The notes beneath the pieces were generated by a model. It saw only the letters and a list, made by a program, of their open reading frames with translations, was not told the origin of the DNA and ran no database searches. DNA of 64,000 nucleotides from JANLYC01 sp963750495 (lineage in GTDB: Bacteria > Actinomycetota > Actinomycetes > Propionibacteriales > Nocardioidaceae), in the NCBI GenBank assembly GCA_963750495.1, contig CAVVQV010000006.1:62001-126000 (forward strand). The letters are read 5' to 3'. This document shows positions 7,279 to 15,061 of this stretch, piece after piece. Each line of letters begins with the position of its first letter. The first letter of the stretch is position 1. Both the position numbers and the translations under genes were made by a program.

Positions 7279-8214
7279 TCAGGCGTGCTCAGCGACCCAG
7301 CGCATCGGGTCGCCGAACCCGAGGTCGTCGATGCCGGCCGCCGCGAGCGCCTGCACCGCCAGGGTTCGCCGGTACGCCGCGAACGTCAGCACGTGCGCGA
7401 TCATGCCTGCGTAGGTGAAAACCTCCGGCGGGTCGCAGACCGCGTCGACGAACGTCTCGTCCAGCCGGCCCTGCTCACAGACCGTGCGGATGTGCTCGAG
7501 GTACGTCGGACCGACCTTTCGCAGCCTCGCTTTCATCGCCCCGGTGGGCTCGGCGGTCTCGACGTCCCAGTCGTAGAGCTCGTTCGCGATAGCCCTGTTC
7601 CACATGTCCATCTGCCCGATCAGCCGGGACAGCAGGGAGCGCAGCGACGCGACGTCGGCCCCGTCGTCGACCGATACCTCGATCGGCTGATCGAGTGCGG
7701 CGGCCTGGTTGCTGTTCTCGAGGCGGTCGGCGCGGTCCACGAGCTCTCCGACCAGCCAGACGTGGTGTTCGACCATCGTGACGAGAAGATCCATGGAAGT
7801 GACCTCTGTTCGCGCGGGCAGCCGCAGGCCGCCAGGTGGGTGGAAGTGGACGCCGTTCGGAGCGTCCAGCTGGATCGGTCGGTGCGGCCGCTTGCGCCAC
7901 GCCGCCGGCCCGATGTCGTACGCACGTTGGAACGCGCGCGTGAAAGCCTCGTTGCTGGAGTAACCGGCCTCGACCGCGACGTCGAGGACACCGCGCTCGC
8001 TCGTGAGCAGCCGGTACGCCGCCCGCTCGAGCAGCACTCGCCGTCGAAACCGCGCCGGTGTCTCTCCCGCGGTCGCGGTGACGACGCGGTCGAAGTGGAA
8101 CCGCGACAGGTACGCCACCGCCGCGAGGTCCTCGCCGCGGGCCTCGTGGTCGTCGAGCCTGGACGCCAACGCGTCGACGAACGTGACGAAGGTATCCGGC
8201 TGGCTGTTCACCAT
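7279..8214 (-). CDS. AraC-type helix-turn-helix protein fused to a DinB-like domain
   Basis: The 311-residue protein has an AraC/XylS DNA-binding domain at its N-terminus (about residues 5-110): FHFDRVVTATAGETPARFRR, LLTSERGVLDVAVEAGYSS, and NEAFTRAFQRAYDIGPAAWR. From about residue 140 a DinB/YfiT-like helical bundle follows, beginning MDLLVTMVEHHVWLVGELV. In DinB proteins histidines bind a metal; HH is present in this first helix and H near the end (IAHVL). The order HTH-first is the reverse of most AraC sensors. It is a likely transcription factor with a small-molecule or thiol-sensing bundle; target unknown. Confidence 0.8.
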   Translation of the reverse strand: MVNSQPDTFVTFVDALASRLDDHEARGEDLAAVAYLSRFHFDRVVTATAGETPARFRRRVLLERAAYRLLTSERGVLDVAVEAGYSSNEAFTRAFQRAYDIGPAAWRKRPHRPIQLDAPNGVHFHPPGGLRLPARTEVTSMDLLVTMVEHHVWLVGELVDRADRLENSNQAAALDQPIEVSVDDGADVASLRSLLSRLIGQMDMWNRAIANELYDWDVETAEPTGAMKARLRKVGPTYLEHIRTVCEQGRLDETFVDAVCDPPEVFTYAGMIAHVLTFAAYRRTLAVQALAAAGIDDLGFGDPMRWVAEHA

Positions 8215-8259
8215 GCCATGCTCACTCCCCCGTCGGTGACCACACTTGATCGTTCTTGC

Positions 8260-9882
8260 TCAGACCGCGACAGCCCGTAGCGCGTCGGCGAGCGCACGTC
8301 GGTGCGCCCGCGATACGGGCACCTCGAGCACCCGGATCCCCTCCGAGTCCTCGGCCAGCGCCGCCTGCAGCCGGTCGATGTCGCGGACGCATTCGTACGC
8401 CGTGTGCGTCGCCGAACAGAGCTTGGCCAGGTCGACGCCGTGCGGCGTACCGAACACCCGCTCGTAGGAGTCCGCGTACGCCCGGTCGCCCTGCTCGAGC
8501 GTCGAGAAGATCGCGCCGCCGTCGTCGTTGGCCACCACGATCGTCAGGTCGGGCCGCGGCTCGTCGGGGCCGAGCACCAGCCCGGTCGCGTCGTGAAGGA
8601 ACGTGAGGTCGCCGAGATAGGCGAGCGCACGCGTCGAAGGTCGGCCCAGTGCGGCTCCGACCGCCGTCGACACCGTGCCGTCGATGCCCGCCAACCCGCG
8701 GTTGCCGATCACCAGCCGTCGCTCGCCGGCCGGGTAGGGCGCCGTCATGATGTCGAGGTCGCGCGCCGGCTGCGAAGACCCCACGATGAGCAGGCCCTCG
8801 GCGGGCAAGGCGGCCGCGACGGCAGCCGCGACCAGCAGCGGAAGGCCCTGCGCATCCGCGGCGACGGCGTCCACTCCGGCGGACAGCGCTGCATCCGCCT
8901 CCCGCCAGGCTTCGACCCAGTCGTCCGGATCGGGCTGCTCGGCCAACGGCATCGTGTCGAGGTGGCGGGCAACCCGACCGGGGTCGGTACAGATGCCCCC
9001 TCCACCGCGAACGGAGATCACCTCGAGGTCGGACCGCGAGAGCAGCTGCGTCACCGGACGGGACAACGTGGGATGCCCGGTGACGACGACGCGCTCGATG
9101 TCTCTGCCGAGCCGGCCGGCGACGAGCAGGCGAGCGACTCGCAAGGCATGCGTGCCGGTACGCGCACCCGACGTGGGCTCGGCCAGCAGCGGCCAGTTGC
9201 CCTGCTCGGCCAGGAACCGGGCCGGCGGCCCTGCGTCGTCGCCGGCGACCACCACGGTGCGTGGTCCCGACCGGAGCACCTCGGCCTCGTCGACACCAGC
9301 GTGCTGCCAGCGGTAGCCGGCCTCGGTCGTGGGCGCCGGCTCGAGGGCCAGCTCGGTGAGGAGCGGACCCGGTTCGGGCAACAGCGGCTCGGCGAACTGA
9401 AGGTTGACATGGGTCGGCCCCCGCCGTCGAACACCTGCCTGGACGGCACGTACGGCGGCACCCAGGTCTCCGACCGGCACGTCGTCGCACGGCACCTGCG
9501 GGCCGAGCAGCCCGGGTTGGTCGGTCGTCTGGTTGGCGCCGGTACCGCGCAGCGCGGCGGGCCGGTCAGCAGCCAGCACGATGACCCGCTCACCGACGTG
9601 CGCCGCCTCCAGGACTGCTGGGTGCAGGTTGGCCACCGCCGTACCCGACGTCGTCACGACGGCAACCGGACGGTGCGCCCCCTTGGCGAGCCCGAGGGCC
9701 AGGAAGCCGGCGCTGCGCTCGTCGATGCGGACGTGCAGCCGCAGCAACCCGGCCCGGTCGGCCTCGTGCAGCACCAGGGCCAGGGCTCCCGAGCGCGACC
9801 CGGGCGCGAGCACGACGTCGGTGACCCCGCCACGACGGAGTTCGCTGACGACGGCCACGGCGAGCGCGGCAGAGTGGTTCAT
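8260..9882 (-). CDS. menD: 2-succinyl-5-enolpyruvyl-6-hydroxy-3-cyclohexene-1-carboxylate synthase
   Basis: The 540-residue thiamine diphosphate enzyme joins isochorismate and 2-oxoglutarate (SEPHCHC synthase). Signatures: LAPGSRSGALALVL near residue 25, HVRIDERSAGFLALGLAKG, VVTTSGTAVANLHPAV, and RGTGANQTTDQPGLLG in the N-terminal domain; YLGDLTFLHDATGL and VVANDDGGAIFSTLEQ in the C-terminal cofactor domain. The ATG at 9882 overlaps the menC stop by ATGA, so it was preferred over an upstream in-frame start. It is last in the menE-menC-menD operon. Confidence 0.95.
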   Translation of the reverse strand: MNHSAALAVAVVSELRRGGVTDVVLAPGSRSGALALVLHEADRAGLLRLHVRIDERSAGFLALGLAKGAHRPVAVVTTSGTAVANLHPAVLEAAHVGERVIVLAADRPAALRGTGANQTTDQPGLLGPQVPCDDVPVGDLGAAVRAVQAGVRRRGPTHVNLQFAEPLLPEPGPLLTELALEPAPTTEAGYRWQHAGVDEAEVLRSGPRTVVVAGDDAGPPARFLAEQGNWPLLAEPTSGARTGTHALRVARLLVAGRLGRDIERVVVTGHPTLSRPVTQLLSRSDLEVISVRGGGGICTDPGRVARHLDTMPLAEQPDPDDWVEAWREADAALSAGVDAVAADAQGLPLLVAAAVAAALPAEGLLIVGSSQPARDLDIMTAPYPAGERRLVIGNRGLAGIDGTVSTAVGAALGRPSTRALAYLGDLTFLHDATGLVLGPDEPRPDLTIVVANDDGGAIFSTLEQGDRAYADSYERVFGTPHGVDLAKLCSATHTAYECVRDIDRLQAALAEDSEGIRVLEVPVSRAHRRALADALRAVAV

Positions 9883-10850
9883 CGAGGCCGATCCTCCAGG
9901 AAGGCGAGACACTCGGCCAGTCGGCGGTGCCATCGCTCGGTCGTCTCGGCGTCCGCCCGCACTGCGTCGACGGCATCGACGTCGGGATCGACGCGGCCTA
10001 CGTCGAGCTGTCCGTCGACCGGCCGCGTTGAGCTGTCGACCACATCTGCGGTGAACATGGACGTGGTAGCCAAGCCACAGGCGTAGGGCAGCTCCGGCAG
10101 CGCCGCAGCCAGGGCGACACCGGCGGCGATGCCCACCGAGGACTCCAGCGCAGACGACACGACGACCGGCATCGCGATCTCGTCGGCCAGCCGCAGACAG
10201 GCACGGACACCTCCGAGCGGCTGGACCTTGAGGACGGCGAGGTCCGCAGCGCCCAGCCTCTTGACCCGCGCTGGGTCGGCGGCCCGCCGGATCGACTCGT
10301 CCGCAGCGATGGGTACGTCGACTCGCTTGCGCACCAGCAGAAGGTCCTCGACCGAGGCGACCGGCTGCTCGACGTACTCGAGGTCGAACGCGCCCAGCAC
10401 TCCGATCGCGTGGACGGCCTCGTCGACGCTCCAGCCGCCGTTGGCGTCGACGCGCACCCGCCCCTCGGGCCCCAGTGCTTCACGGACGGCCGCCACCCGT
10501 GCGACATCCGCGTCCAGCGACTGTCCGGGCTCGGCCACCTTGACCTTGGCGGTGCGGCAGCCGTGCGGTGCGAGCACGATCGCGCGTGCCTGCGCAGGGT
10601 CGACGGCGGGCACGGTGCAGTTGACCGGGACCCGATCGCGAACAGCGCTGGGAAACGCGTGGTCGGCCACCTCGAGGGCGGCCGCCAGCCAGGCAGCCGA
10701 CTCCGCCACGTCGTAGTCCCAGAACGGGCTGAACTCGCCCACCCCAGCCGGGCCGGAGATCAGCATCCCCTCCCGGTGCTGGACACCACGGAAGCGCACG
10801 TTCATCGGCAGCGAGAACACCTCGACCAGGCGGCCGCCCACGTCCTTCAT
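9879..10850 (-). CDS. menC: o-succinylbenzoate synthase
   Basis: This 323-residue enolase-superfamily enzyme dehydrates SHCHC to o-succinylbenzoate. The superfamily catalytic set is visible: the KVKV lysine pair after RTAK (about residue 100), metal ligands in VDANGGW, EYVEQPV and AADESI, and the second lysine in LKVQPLGG. The start ATG at 10850 overlaps the menE stop (ATGA). A much longer open frame running upstream on the same strand (to 11372) is a shadow inside menE and was not used. Confidence 0.93.
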   Translation of the reverse strand: MKDVGGRLVEVFSLPMNVRFRGVQHREGMLISGPAGVGEFSPFWDYDVAESAAWLAAALEVADHAFPSAVRDRVPVNCTVPAVDPAQARAIVLAPHGCRTAKVKVAEPGQSLDADVARVAAVREALGPEGRVRVDANGGWSVDEAVHAIGVLGAFDLEYVEQPVASVEDLLLVRKRVDVPIAADESIRRAADPARVKRLGAADLAVLKVQPLGGVRACLRLADEIAMPVVVSSALESSVGIAAGVALAAALPELPYACGLATTSMFTADVVDSSTRPVDGQLDVGRVDPDVDAVDAVRADAETTERWHRRLAECLAFLEDRPR

Positions 10851-11893
10851 CGTGGCTCCGCAATGACCTCGGCCAGCCGTCGCCGGTCGACCTTGCCCGA
10901 CGCCAGCATGGGAAGGGCATCGACGAGCACGAGACGGCGAGGCGCCCAAGGGCGCGGATGCGTGGCACCGACGAAGTCCCGGATCTCCGCGAGCGACGGG
11001 GTCGCCGTCCCTCGCTCGACCACCGCGACGATCTCGGCGCCCCACTCGTCGTCGGGACCTGCAACCACCGCCGCCAGCTCCATGCCGGGCATCGTGTTGA
11101 GGCACACTTCGACTTCGGCGACGGAGACGTTCACTCCGCCGGTGATGACCACGTCGTCCGTGCGCCCGAGCACGACGAGCCGACCGTCGTCGTCGAGCCG
11201 GCCGCGGTCTGCGGTGTGGAACCAGCCGTCCCGCAGGATCTTGGCTGTCAGGTCGGGCCGGCCGTCGTAACCGTCGAACAGGACAGGTCCGCTGAGCCGG
11301 ATCCCGCCGTCCCGACCCAAGGCCACCCCCACCCCGTCGAGGGGAACGCCGTCGTACACGCAGCCGCCGCACGTCTCGCTCATGCCGTAGGTCGTCACGA
11401 CGGTGACGTCATGCTCACGCGCGAGCATGACGAGGTGGTCAGGTGCCGGCGCTCCTCCGAGGAGCACGACGTCGTACGCGGCGAGGGCGACGGCATCGGA
11501 CTCCAGCCAGCGGTACAGCTGGGTCGGCACCGCGGCGAGGTACCGCCGGGGTCCGGTGAGCGCCGTGGTCGCGGCAGTCAGGTCCGGATGCTCGACGAGA
11601 TGTACGGGAGGCAGACCGGCCAGCGCCGAGCGGACCAGCACCTGAAGTCCGGCGACGTAGTTCGCCGGCAGAGCCAGCACCCACTGGCCCGGACCACCGA
11701 TCCGAGCGAGCGTCGCAGCTGCGGACGCGTGCAGGGCGGCGGCTGAGAGCAGCACGTCCTTCGGCTGTGCCGTCGACCCGGACGTGCGGACCGTCAGGGT
11801 GGGAGGGTCGTCGGCCTCGAGCCACTGCCGGACCGCAGCCTCGATCGCGCGCGGCGACCCGGTCACGGGGCGCAGTGAGGCGTCGGCGGTCAC
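10847..11893 (-). CDS. menE: o-succinylbenzoate-CoA ligase
   Basis: The 348-residue adenylate-forming enzyme activates o-succinylbenzoate with CoA. ANL motifs: TVRTSGSTAQPKDV (phosphate-binding loop, residues 34-47), TTYGMSETCGG, HTADRGRLDDDGRLVVLGRTDD and a C-terminal lysine in PMLASGKVDRRRL. It is shorter than typical acyl-CoA ligases, as actinobacterial MenE often is. The start is GTG with no Shine-Dalgarno, 7 nt after a TAGTCT box, so it is likely leaderless and first in the operon. It is divergent from menA. Confidence 0.93.
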   Translation of the reverse strand: MTADASLRPVTGSPRAIEAAVRQWLEADDPPTLTVRTSGSTAQPKDVLLSAAALHASAAATLARIGGPGQWVLALPANYVAGLQVLVRSALAGLPPVHLVEHPDLTAATTALTGPRRYLAAVPTQLYRWLESDAVALAAYDVVLLGGAPAPDHLVMLAREHDVTVVTTYGMSETCGGCVYDGVPLDGVGVALGRDGGIRLSGPVLFDGYDGRPDLTAKILRDGWFHTADRGRLDDDGRLVVLGRTDDVVITGGVNVSVAEVEVCLNTMPGMELAAVVAGPDDEWGAEIVAVVERGTATPSLAEIRDFVGATHPRPWAPRRLVLVDALPMLASGKVDRRRLAEVIAEPR

Positions 11894-11900
11894 GCCGCAC

Positions 11901-11906
11901 AGACTA
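11901..11906 (-). promoter_or_regulatory. leaderless -10 box of the menE-menC-menD operon
   Basis: Minus-strand TAGTCT ends 7 nt before the GTG of menE. A CAGACT box for divergent menA may lie at 11950-11955. Confidence 0.5.
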
Positions 11907-11965
11907 CGGCCGCCTCGCGGCCGGACCCGATCGGCGTCCGCGCGGCTGGCAGACTGGCTCTCGCC

Positions 11966-12856
11966 ATGACCGAGCCCACCACCCGCGCGACCCGTTCCGA
12001 CTGGGTGGAGGGTGCCCGGCCACGCACGCTGCCCGCAGCCATCTCTCCGGTCGTGGCCGGCACCGGTGCAGCCCTGTACGCCGACGGCTTCGTCTGGTGG
12101 AAGGCCGTGCTGGCTCTGGTGGTGGCGCTGGCGCTGCAGGTCGGCGTCAACTACGCCAACGACTACTCCGACGGTATCCGCGGCACCGATGCGGACCGCG
12201 TCGGTCCACTACGGCTGGTCGGGTCGGGGCTGGCCGCCCCGGCTCGGGTGAAGGGGGCGGCGTTCGCGTCGTTCGGCGTCGCCGGCGTGGCAGGCCTTGT
12301 GCTGGCCGCGACGAGCAGCTGGTGGTTGGTGCTGGTGGGCGCCGCCGCGATCGTCGCGGCGTGGTTCTACACCGGTGGCTCGCACCCCTACGGCTACCAC
12401 GGCCTCGGGGAGCTGTTCGTCTTCGTCTTCTTCGGTCTCGTCGCCGTGGTCGGCACGACGTTCGCGCAGACCGGAGACGTCACGGCGAACGCCGTGCTGG
12501 TCGGCGGTGGAGTCGGCGCCCTGGCCTGCGCGATCCTGGTGGCCAACAACCTGCGCGACATCCCGACGGACCGTATCGCCGGCAAGCGCACGCTGGCCGT
12601 GGTTCTCGGTGACCGTGGCACCCGGACCTTGTACGTCGCCCTGGTGGCTGCGGCGGTGGCTCTCGTCATCGTGCTGGCGGTGGGCGAGACGCCCTGGCTG
12701 CTGCTCGGTCTGGCGTCGCTACCGCTGGCCGGTCGCGCCTGCCGCGTCGTCCTCGGGGGCTCGGTCGGTCCACAGCTGATCCCCGTCCTGCGAGCCACCG
12801 GGCTGACCGAGCTCGTCTACGCAGTGGGGCTGTTGGTCGGCTTTCTGCTCGCCTGA
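11966..12856 (+). CDS. menA: 1,4-dihydroxy-2-naphthoate polyprenyltransferase
   Basis: The 296-residue integral membrane prenyltransferase attaches the isoprenoid chain to dihydroxynaphthoate. The UbiA-family Asp-rich site is NYANDYSDGIRGTDADR near residues 63-80, and the second is NNLRDIPTDRIAGKRTL near residues 192-208; about eight hydrophobic helices surround them. The N-terminal WVEGARPRTLPAAISPV is typical of MenA. Start ATG without a clear Shine-Dalgarno. It ends 13 nt from the convergent hibernation-factor gene. Confidence 0.94.
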   Translation: MTEPTTRATRSDWVEGARPRTLPAAISPVVAGTGAALYADGFVWWKAVLALVVALALQVGVNYANDYSDGIRGTDADRVGPLRLVGSGLAAPARVKGAAFASFGVAGVAGLVLAATSSWWLVLVGAAAIVAAWFYTGGSHPYGYHGLGELFVFVFFGLVAVVGTTFAQTGDVTANAVLVGGGVGALACAILVANNLRDIPTDRIAGKRTLAVVLGDRGTRTLYVALVAAAVALVIVLAVGETPWLLLGLASLPLAGRACRVVLGGSVGPQLIPVLRATGLTELVYAVGLLVGFLLA

Positions 12857-12869
12857 CAGCTCCGGGTCG

Positions 12870-13196
12870 TCAGTGACCGGGACGGCGGTCGTCGAGGCGA
12901 CCGAACAGGCTCTCGAGCCGGTCGTGCATCTGGCGGGCAGCGCCGGAGATCGCAGCGTCCATGGTGGCCGCGTGATGGGTGACGGCAACGGGTCGATGTC
13001 CGGTTGGCCTGACCTCGATCATGCAGCGGTTGTCGGCGTTCCCCCACTTGTCGCCGTTCTCGTCGCCGAGGTGGACCTGCGCCGTCGTGATGCGGTCGCT
13101 GAACACGCGAAGGCCATCGATGACCTCTTGCTCGACCTCCGCGATCAGATCGGGTGTGCCGATCACGTTGCGGTCGGTACGAACCTGGATCTCCAT
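12870..13196 (-). CDS. short HPF/RaiA-like ribosome-associated protein
   Basis: The 108-residue protein has the layout of the ribosome hibernation factor N-terminal domain: MEIQVRTDRNVIGTPDL, ITTAQVHLGDENGDK, RCMIEVRPTGHRPVAVTHH, then AISGAARQMHDRLESLF. It lacks the C-terminal dimerisation domain of long HPF. Long HPF proteins pair ribosomes in stationary phase; a short form could act like YfiA, but this is inferred from the pattern only. The ATG at 13196 has a GGGAAGGA Shine-Dalgarno. Confidence 0.62.
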   Translation of the reverse strand: MEIQVRTDRNVIGTPDLIAEVEQEVIDGLRVFSDRITTAQVHLGDENGDKWGNADNRCMIEVRPTGHRPVAVTHHAATMDAAISGAARQMHDRLESLFGRLDDRRPGH

Positions 13197-13311
13197 GGGC
13201 TGTCCTTCCCGTCGACCCGGTCGACAGTCGTTGCTCCGGGGTCTGTCAGTCGACCACGGGATCGACCAGGGCCAAAGACCTTCGATGAACGTACATCTGA
13301 CCAGAGGGCGG

Positions 13312-13575
13312 TCAGTCGTCCTCGTCGGAGCGCTTGGCGTCGAACGCGGCCTTCGCCCGGGTAGCGCGCTGGTCGACCGAGGCGGCCAGGTCGGCACGCA
13401 GTGACTTCAGCGTCGCGAAGGCGACCAGGGACGAGATCACCATCGCGATGATGGCGGTGTAGAGCGCGCTCAGGGCATTCCACGCGAGCCAGTGTCCGAA
13501 CACCAGCCAGATCAACCCGTAGGCGGCGGCGAACAGGCCGAGTCGGGCCAGCGTGTAGACGGCGAAGACCTTCAC
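13312..13575 (-). CDS. DUF4229-type small membrane protein
   Basis: The 87-residue protein has two transmembrane helices (about residues 8-26 and 32-54) and a charged, soluble C-terminal tail. This matches DUF4229, a small family in actinobacteria with no known function. The GTG at 13575 was chosen because GAAGGTG lies 6 nt upstream; another GTG three codons earlier is possible. It may share a transcript with the threonine dehydratase gene, whose stop is 60 nt upstream on the other side. Confidence 0.72.
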   Translation of the reverse strand: MKVFAVYTLARLGLFAAAYGLIWLVFGHWLAWNALSALYTAIIAMVISSLVAFATLKSLRADLAASVDQRATRAKAAFDAKRSDEDD

Positions 13576-13635
13576 ACGGTGCACCTTCGGGGCCGGAACG
13601 GGGGACGCCGTCCAGCGTAACGTGCCGCGGTCGGC

Positions 13636-14634
13636 TCAGCCCGCCAGCAGCTCGGCGAGCACCGCCGGGTCGATGTTGCCACCGGACACGACCGCCACCG
13701 CAGGACCGGACGCACACACCCCGGGATGCGCCAGGTATCCCGCCACGGCCACCGCCCCGCTCGGCTCGGCCACGAGCTTGGACTCCACGGCGATCCGGCG
13801 TACGGCGTCGAGGATCTGCTGCTCGCTCACCGTGACGACGTCATCGACCAGGGCAGCAATATGTGGCCAGGTCAGCTCGCCGACGGCGGGCACCCGAAGA
13901 CCGTCCGCGATCGTGCGAGCCGTCTGCGCCGCGTCCCACGAGACCCGGTGACCACGTGAGAAGCCTTCCGCCAGGTCGGCGGCGAGCTCGGGCTCCACAC
14001 CGATCACGCGGGCCTCCGGCCGGCGGGCCTTCACCGCGACAGCCACACCGCTGATGAGGCCGCCACCGCTGACCGGGACGAAGACGGTCGCGGCATCCGG
14101 GAGGGCGTCGACGACCTCGAGCCCAACGGTCCCCTGTCCGGCGATGACGCGCAGATCGTCGTACGCCGAGACGAAGACTTCGCCGGTCCGGGCGCGGATC
14201 CGGTCGACCTCGGCGGCCCGCTCGGCGATGTCGACGAGCACGACGCGTGCGCCCAGGGCCAACGTGGCCGCGCGCTTCACCTCCGGAGACTGGCGTGGCA
14301 TCACGATCGTCGCCGCGACGCCGGCGTCCCGAGCCGCCCGGGCCACGGCCTGGGCATGGTTGCCGGACGAGTGGGTGATGACACCGCGGGCACGCTCGTC
14401 GTCGGTCAGCGAGGCGATGGCGTTGGTGGCACCGCGGGCCTTGAAAGCGCCCCCGACCTGCAGCGACTCGGCCTTCAGGTGCAGCGGATGCTCGTCGCGG
14501 CCCCAGCCCGTGGACAGCAACGGGGTCCGGCGCACGGCTGGGGCGATGCGGGCGGCTGCGAGCTCGATATCCGCAAGCGTCACCAGCGACGGGGCGGTCT
14601 CCGGCGGAGCGGGTTGCGCCGAGGTCGGGCTCAT
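13636..14634 (-). CDS. threonine/serine dehydratase (PLP-dependent)
   Basis: The 332-residue fold-type II PLP enzyme deaminates threonine or serine. It shows the PLP lysine in GGAFKARGA (K65), the substrate loop SSGNHAQAVA, the glycine-rich phosphate loop PVSGGGLISG, and VVSGGNIDP near the end. It has no ACT regulatory domain, so it resembles catabolic dehydratases or serine racemase rather than biosynthetic IlvA. Start ATG with a TAAGGT box 6 nt upstream, probably leaderless. Exact substrate preference is not readable. Confidence 0.85.
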   Translation of the reverse strand: MSPTSAQPAPPETAPSLVTLADIELAAARIAPAVRRTPLLSTGWGRDEHPLHLKAESLQVGGAFKARGATNAIASLTDDERARGVITHSSGNHAQAVARAARDAGVAATIVMPRQSPEVKRAATLALGARVVLVDIAERAAEVDRIRARTGEVFVSAYDDLRVIAGQGTVGLEVVDALPDAATVFVPVSGGGLISGVAVAVKARRPEARVIGVEPELAADLAEGFSRGHRVSWDAAQTARTIADGLRVPAVGELTWPHIAALVDDVVTVSEQQILDAVRRIAVESKLVAEPSGAVAVAGYLAHPGVCASGPAVAVVSGGNIDPAVLAELLAG

Positions 14635-14640
14635 CCGGTC

Positions 14641-14646
14641 ACCTTA
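14641..14646 (-). promoter_or_regulatory. leaderless -10 box of the threonine dehydratase gene
   Basis: Minus-strand TAAGGT ends 6 nt before the ATG at 14634. The same 54-nt gap carries the divergent TAGGCT of the next gene pair. Confidence 0.5.
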
Positions 14647-14682
14647 CGGGTGGACGATTCGGCACTGCTTGGTCGAGCCGTC

Positions 14683-14688
14683 TAGGCT
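14683..14688 (+). promoter_or_regulatory. leaderless -10 box before the 7-codon upstream ORF
   Basis: TAGGCT lies 6 nt before the ATG of the short ORF at 14695, matching the spacing of the other leaderless starts in the window. Confidence 0.5.
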
Positions 14689-14694
14689 GGAGGT

Positions 14695-14718
14695 ATGAAG
14701 AGGTCGATGCATCGATGA
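14695..14718 (+). CDS. 7-codon upstream ORF overlapping the next start
   Basis: ATG AAG AGG TCG ATG CAT CGA TGA encodes MKRSMHR. Its stop overlaps the ATG of the following membrane-protein gene (ATGA at 14715-14718), and its own start sits 6 nt after a TAGGCT box. If the transcript is leaderless, ribosomes would have to translate this ORF first, then restart at the overlap. An AGAGG within the ORF could serve as the restart Shine-Dalgarno. Confidence 0.5.
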   Translation: MKRSMHR

Positions 14719-15017
14719 GATACCTACCCGCAGTCCTGATGATCGTCATCGCGATCTACAGCTGGGTGGAGATCGCGATGTCCGACCCCGGCCAGGTGCG
14801 CCAGCTTCCGCGCTGGGCCTGGGCACTTGTCGTTTTCATCCCGCTGTTCGGCGCAGTCGGTTGGCTCGTGTTCGGTCGGCCGAACGGCACCCCGGCTGTG
14901 CAGGTCGCACCCCGGCCCCGCCCCCGGCGCACCCTTGCGCCCGATGACGACCCGGACTTCCTGCGCAGCCTGCGCAACCAGAAGCCACCTCCCGAGGATC
15001 CCTCCGCACTCACCTGA
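14715..15017 (+). CDS. PLDc_N-type small membrane protein
   Basis: The 100-residue protein has two hydrophobic helices (about residues 4-22 and 33-52) followed by FGRPNG and an Arg/Pro-rich cytoplasmic tail. The hydrophobic hairpin with the motif W-x4-PxFGAxGWLxFGRP matches the phospholipase D N-terminal membrane module (PLDc_N), found alone in many actinobacteria. No catalytic HKD motif is present. Function is unknown. Translation is probably coupled to the 7-codon ORF. Confidence 0.75.
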   Translation: MRYLPAVLMIVIAIYSWVEIAMSDPGQVRQLPRWAWALVVFIPLFGAVGWLVFGRPNGTPAVQVAPRPRPRRTLAPDDDPDFLRSLRNQKPPPEDPSALT

Positions 15018-15061
15018 CGCGGTCAGGCGGGACGTGCATCGGGGCTCGCTGCTCACCTGGC

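Noticed and set aside
9879..11372. A 497-codon open frame covering menC and half of menE
   Set aside because: The first 174 codons lie out of frame inside menE and have biased, Arg-rich composition. The menC start at 10850, overlapping the menE stop, explains the gene.
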